This document shows, piece after piece, positions 61,035 to 64,000 of a stretch of 64,000 nt of DNA. The DNA lies in NCBI RefSeq assembly GCF_004761865.1, contig NZ_SJDM01000017.1, forward strand, positions 1 to 64,000, given 5' to 3'. The notes below the pieces were generated by a model that saw only the letters and a list, made by a program, of their open reading frames with translations, was not told where the DNA came from and did not search any database. Positions within the stretch are counted from its first letter, which is position 1. Each line of letters opens with the position of its first letter. Source of the DNA: Crenalkalicoccus roseus (GTDB lineage: Bacteria; Pseudomonadota; Alphaproteobacteria; Acetobacterales; Acetobacteraceae). The position numbers were made by a program, and so were the translations under genes.

Positions 61035-62606
61035 TCAGGCAGGGCGGCCGTACCCGCCGCCGCCGCTCGTCTCCATCACGATCAGGTCGCCCTGCCGGAC
61101 CATGAGGTTCTGCTTGCCGCGCAGCTCGCGCGCCCCGCCGCCCGCCTCGTGCAGCGTGCAGCGGAAGGGCAGTCCCGGCCCGCCGCCGGCGAGGCCCCAG
61201 GGCGGCACCACGCGGCGCTCGAACATGGTGGTGAGCGACAGCTCGGGCGCCAGCACGCGGTAGGCGCGCACCGCGCCCTCGCCCCCGCGGTGACGCCCCT
61301 CGCCGCCGCTGCCCAGGCGCAGCGCATGGCATTCGACGCGCACCGGGAATTCCGCCTCGATGATCTCGGCCGGGGTGCTGTTGGTGTTGGTGAGGTGGAC
61401 GCGCGTCACCGGCACGCCGGGGCGGTCGTGGCGCGCGCCCTCGCCGGCGCCGTGCACCTCGTAGAGCGTCTGCCAGGCGCCGTCCGGCCCGGTGCCGCCG
61501 AGGATCAGCACCCCTGCCGTGGTCGGCCCGCCGGCCGAGATCCGCTCGGGGATGGCATCGGCGAGGGCGCGGAAGATCGCGTCCACGCAGCGGTTCGAGG
61601 TCTCGTGGTTGCCGCCAACCAGCGGCCGCCCCGGCGGCGGGTCGAGCAGCGAGCCGGGGCGGGTGATCACGCCGATCGGCCGGTAACAGCCGCCGTTCGG
61701 CTGGATCTCCGGCCCCGCGATCGCCTTCATCGCGTAGTAGCAGGCGGCGGCGACGACGTTGGGGGTGGTGTTCATCGGCCCCGCCACCGCGTCGTCGCTG
61801 GCGGAGAAGTCGAACGCCGCCCGCTCGCCGGCGATAGTGACGCGCACGCGCACGCCGACCGGCGCGCCGCCCGGGCCGTCATCGTCGAGGAAGTCCTCGC
61901 CCTCGTAGACGCCGTCCGGCAGGCCGGCGATGGCGGCGCGCATCGCCGCCTCGGAGCGGTCGTGCAGCGCCGCCATGGCGGCCTCCACCGTGGCCGCGCC
62001 GTGCTCCGCGCAGAGGGCGGCGAAGCGCTCCTCGGCGGCGCGGGTCGCCGCCACCTGCGCCAGCAGGTCGCCCTCGCGCTCGGCCGGGCCGCGCACATTC
62101 GCCAGCAGGAAGGCGATCTTCTCCTCGTCCCGCCCCTCGGCGGTGAACATCCGGGTGGGCGGGATGCGCAGCCCCTCCGCCCAGGAATCATGCGCCTCGG
62201 CGACGTAGCTGCCCGGCCAGGCGCCGCCGATATCGGCCCAGTGCGCCAGGCTGACGGCGAAGGCGACCAGCCGCCCCCCGGCGAAAAGCGGGCGGATTGC
62301 CTTCACGTCGGGCAGGTGGTTGCCGCCCATCTCCGGCAGGTTCGTCACCCACACGTCGCCGGGGCGCAGCCGCTCCGCCGGCACCGCGCGCAGCAGCGCC
62401 TTCACCGTGAAGTTCATCACCCCGAGATGCACCGGGATGTCGCGCCCCTGCGCCACCAGCTCGCCCCGCGCATCCGTCAGCGCCGAGGAGAGGTCGCCCG
62501 CCTCGCGCAGCAGCGGCGAGCGCGCGGCGCGCACCACGGTGGAGGACATCTCCTCGGCGATGGAGGAGAGGGCGTGGCGCAGCACTTCGAGCAGGAAGGG
62601 ATCCAT
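61035..62606 (-). CDS. hyuB: Hydantoinase B / oxoprolinase-type beta subunit
   Basis: 523 residues. MDPFLLEVLRHALSSIAEEM, ARSPLLREAGDLSSALTDAR, VWVTNLPEMGGNHLPDVKAI, PNVVAAACYYAMKAIAGPEI, GGNHETSNRCVDAIFRALAD and the C-terminal LMVRQGDLIVMETSGGGGYG are HyuB hallmarks. With HyuA it hydrolyses cyclic imides/hydantoins or 5-oxoproline with ATP. Its start overlaps the hyuA stop (TGATG). Confidence 0.93.
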   Translation of the reverse strand: MDPFLLEVLRHALSSIAEEMSSTVVRAARSPLLREAGDLSSALTDARGELVAQGRDIPVHLGVMNFTVKALLRAVPAERLRPGDVWVTNLPEMGGNHLPDVKAIRPLFAGGRLVAFAVSLAHWADIGGAWPGSYVAEAHDSWAEGLRIPPTRMFTAEGRDEEKIAFLLANVRGPAEREGDLLAQVAATRAAEERFAALCAEHGAATVEAAMAALHDRSEAAMRAAIAGLPDGVYEGEDFLDDDGPGGAPVGVRVRVTIAGERAAFDFSASDDAVAGPMNTTPNVVAAACYYAMKAIAGPEIQPNGGCYRPIGVITRPGSLLDPPPGRPLVGGNHETSNRCVDAIFRALADAIPERISAGGPTTAGVLILGGTGPDGAWQTLYEVHGAGEGARHDRPGVPVTRVHLTNTNSTPAEIIEAEFPVRVECHALRLGSGGEGRHRGGEGAVRAYRVLAPELSLTTMFERRVVPPWGLAGGGPGLPFRCTLHEAGGGARELRGKQNLMVRQGDLIVMETSGGGGYGRPA

Positions 62607-64000
62607 CACGCCGCCTCCCCGGTGCGGGTCATCAGGATGTGGCCGAACGCGTCGGCCTGCGCGCGCCAGCCGGGCGGGACCAGGATGGTGGACCACTCAT
62701 CCTCGATCACCGCCGGCCCCGCCAGGGCGTGCGGCGCGCGGAGCGCGGCGCGGTCGTAGCGCGGCGTCGGCACCGGGCCGGCGGCGTCGAACCAGCAGGG
62801 GCCGCGCGCGAAGGGCTCGGGCGGCGGGCCGGGCGGGGCGGCATCGGCGCGGCGGATCTCGCGCGGGGCGGAGAGGCGCATCCGCAGCCCGGTCACCTCC
62901 CAGGCCTCGCCGGAGGCGAAGCCGAACAGGGCGCGGTGGCGCTCCTCGAAGGCGGCGCCCACCGCCTCGCGCGCGGAGAGGCCGGCGATCGGCACCTCCA
63001 CCGCGTAGCTCTGGCCGCGGTAGCGGATCAGCGCCACCTCCTCCCGCCGGAGCGCCGCCTCCGCCACGCCATGCCCGCGCAGCGGCGCCGCCAGCTCCTC
63101 GAACAGCGCCGCGCGCGCGGCCTCGAGGCGCGCCCCGTCCCAGGGGTCTGCGGGCAGGCGCAGCGTCTGCTGGCGCATGTAGCTCATCTCCGCCGCGACG
63201 CAGCCGAGGGCGGAGAAGGCCGAGGACAGCGCTGGCACCAGGATGCGGCTTATGCCGTAGGCGCGCGCGAGGCCCGCGGCGTGCATCGGCCCCATGCCGC
63301 CGAAGGCGAGCAGCGTGGCGCCGCGCCCGTCCACGCCGCGCTCCACGGTGATGCGCGCGAGGGCCCGCGCCATGGTCGCGTCCGCCACGCGCAGCACGCC
63401 GAGCGCCGCCTCCACCACGCCGCAGCCGAGGCGCGCGGCGAGCGGCGCGAAGGCCGCCTCGGCCAGCGCGCGGTCGAGCGCGATCTCCCCGCCCAGGCGC
63501 CGGCGCGGGTCGAGATAGCCGAGGATCAGGTTGGCGTCGCAGACCGTGGGCTCGGCGCCGCCGCGCCCGTAGCAGGCCGGGCCCGGCTCCGCCCCCGCGC
63601 TCTGCGGCCCGACCGAGAGCCCGCCCGGTCCGAGCCGCACGATGGAGCCGCCGCCGGCGCCGATGGATTCGATCGCCACCATGGGCTGGCGCAGCGGCTG
63701 GTCGGCGAGGCGCGCATCGGCGGTGATCTCGGCCTGCCCGTCCAGGATCAGCGCGACGTCGGTGGTGGTGCCGCCCATGTCGAAGCCGAGCACCCGCGCC
63801 TCCCCCGCCTCGCGCGCCACCGCGGCGGCGGCGGCGACGCCGGCGGCGGGGCCGGAGAGCGCCATCACCAGCGGCCGCGCGGCGGCGTGCTCCGGCGTCG
63901 CCATGCCGCCCGCCGAGTGCATCACGTGCAGCCGCGTCCCCCGCGGCAGCGCCCGGCGCAGCTCGGCCAGGTAGCGGGCGGCGAGCGGCATGACGGCGGC
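62606..64000 (-). CDS. hyuA: Hydantoinase A / oxoprolinase-type alpha subunit, 5' end beyond the window
   Basis: The visible 464 codons are the middle and C-terminal part; the N-terminal acetate-kinase-like half lies off the right edge. MHSAGGMATPEHAAARPLVM, GFDMGGTTTDVALI (phosphate-binding loop), IGAGGGSIVRLGPGGLSVGP, LAFGGMGPMHAAGLARAYGI and PALSSAFSALGCVAAEM are typical. ATG 63991 inside the window is internal, not the true start. It pairs with hyuB. Confidence 0.92.
   Translation of the reverse strand, partial: AAVMPLAARYLAELRRALPRGTRLHVMHSAGGMATPEHAAARPLVMALSGPAAGVAAAAAVAREAGEARVLGFDMGGTTTDVALILDGQAEITADARLADQPLRQPMVAIESIGAGGGSIVRLGPGGLSVGPQSAGAEPGPACYGRGGAEPTVCDANLILGYLDPRRRLGGEIALDRALAEAAFAPLAARLGCGVVEAALGVLRVADATMARALARITVERGVDGRGATLLAFGGMGPMHAAGLARAYGISRILVPALSSAFSALGCVAAEMSYMRQQTLRLPADPWDGARLEAARAALFEELAAPLRGHGVAEAALRREEVALIRYRGQSYAVEVPIAGLSAREAVGAAFEERHRALFGFASGEAWEVTGLRMRLSAPREIRRADAAPPGPPPEPFARGPCWFDAAGPVPTPRYDRAALRAPHALAGPAVIEDEWSTILVPPGWRAQADAFGHILMTRTGEAA

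Overview
The window comes from a very GC-rich alphaproteobacterium. The conserved blocks pcm-tolC-popZ, dacC/tmk-holB-metG-tatD-MBL, priA/fsa-DUF484-xerC and dxs-ispA-xseB, together with HWE-type histidine kinases, fit the Rhodospirillales, and most likely a Roseomonas-like member of the Acetobacteraceae. The lineage is inferred from gene content only.

Layout. 0-3 kb: polar organiser PopZ, TolC-type outer-membrane protein and a Pcm-family protein on the minus strand, then tRNA-Cys and tRNA-Asn. 3.6-12.4 kb: a tartrate dehydrogenase-like enzyme, a D-Ala-D-Ala carboxypeptidase with a clear AT-rich promoter, then a tight housekeeping run (tmk, holB, metG, tatD, MBL hydrolase) and trpS. 12.6-21.3 kb: YgjP-like metallopeptidase, EamA transporter, large NAD-glutamate dehydrogenase, MFS permease and a CBS-BON protein. 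21.5-26.1 kb: priA divergent from fsa-DUF484-xerC. 26.1-32.1 kb: a decayed accessory island between xerC and tRNA-Lys. It holds an IS630 transposase remnant, a type I-E CRISPR array (8 perfect repeats plus one decayed) and an intact cas3. A truncated, frameshifted cse1 runs directly into the array, and cse2, cas7, cas5, cas6e, cas1, cas2 and the leader are all missing. 32.2-39.1 kb: tlyA, dxs, ispA, xseB, a coiled-coil DNA-binding-like protein and a PAS/HWE kinase.

39.2-49.1 kb is the most distinctive part: a complete-looking coenzyme F420 locus. It has a fused CofG-CofH (FbiC) enzyme, cofC, cofD, cofE, an Fgd-like F420-dependent glucose-6-phosphate dehydrogenase, and four more luciferase-like (LLM) flavin/F420 oxidoreductases, one of them frameshifted. 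It could let the cell make F420, reduce it with sugar phosphate and use it in several reductions. 49.4-64 kb: a molybdopterin oxidoreductase, guaB, a response regulator with an HWE kinase, a stand-alone xanthine/CO-dehydrogenase-type large subunit, a crotonase with a small membrane protein, a methyltransferase-like protein and hyuB-hyuA (hyuA cut by the window end).

A family of about 100-bp dispersed palindromic repeats with CTAGAGC/GCTCTAG ends occurs at least four times between genes, with two decayed copies. In two cases the repeat end supplies the stop codon of the adjacent gene (popZ and cofC).
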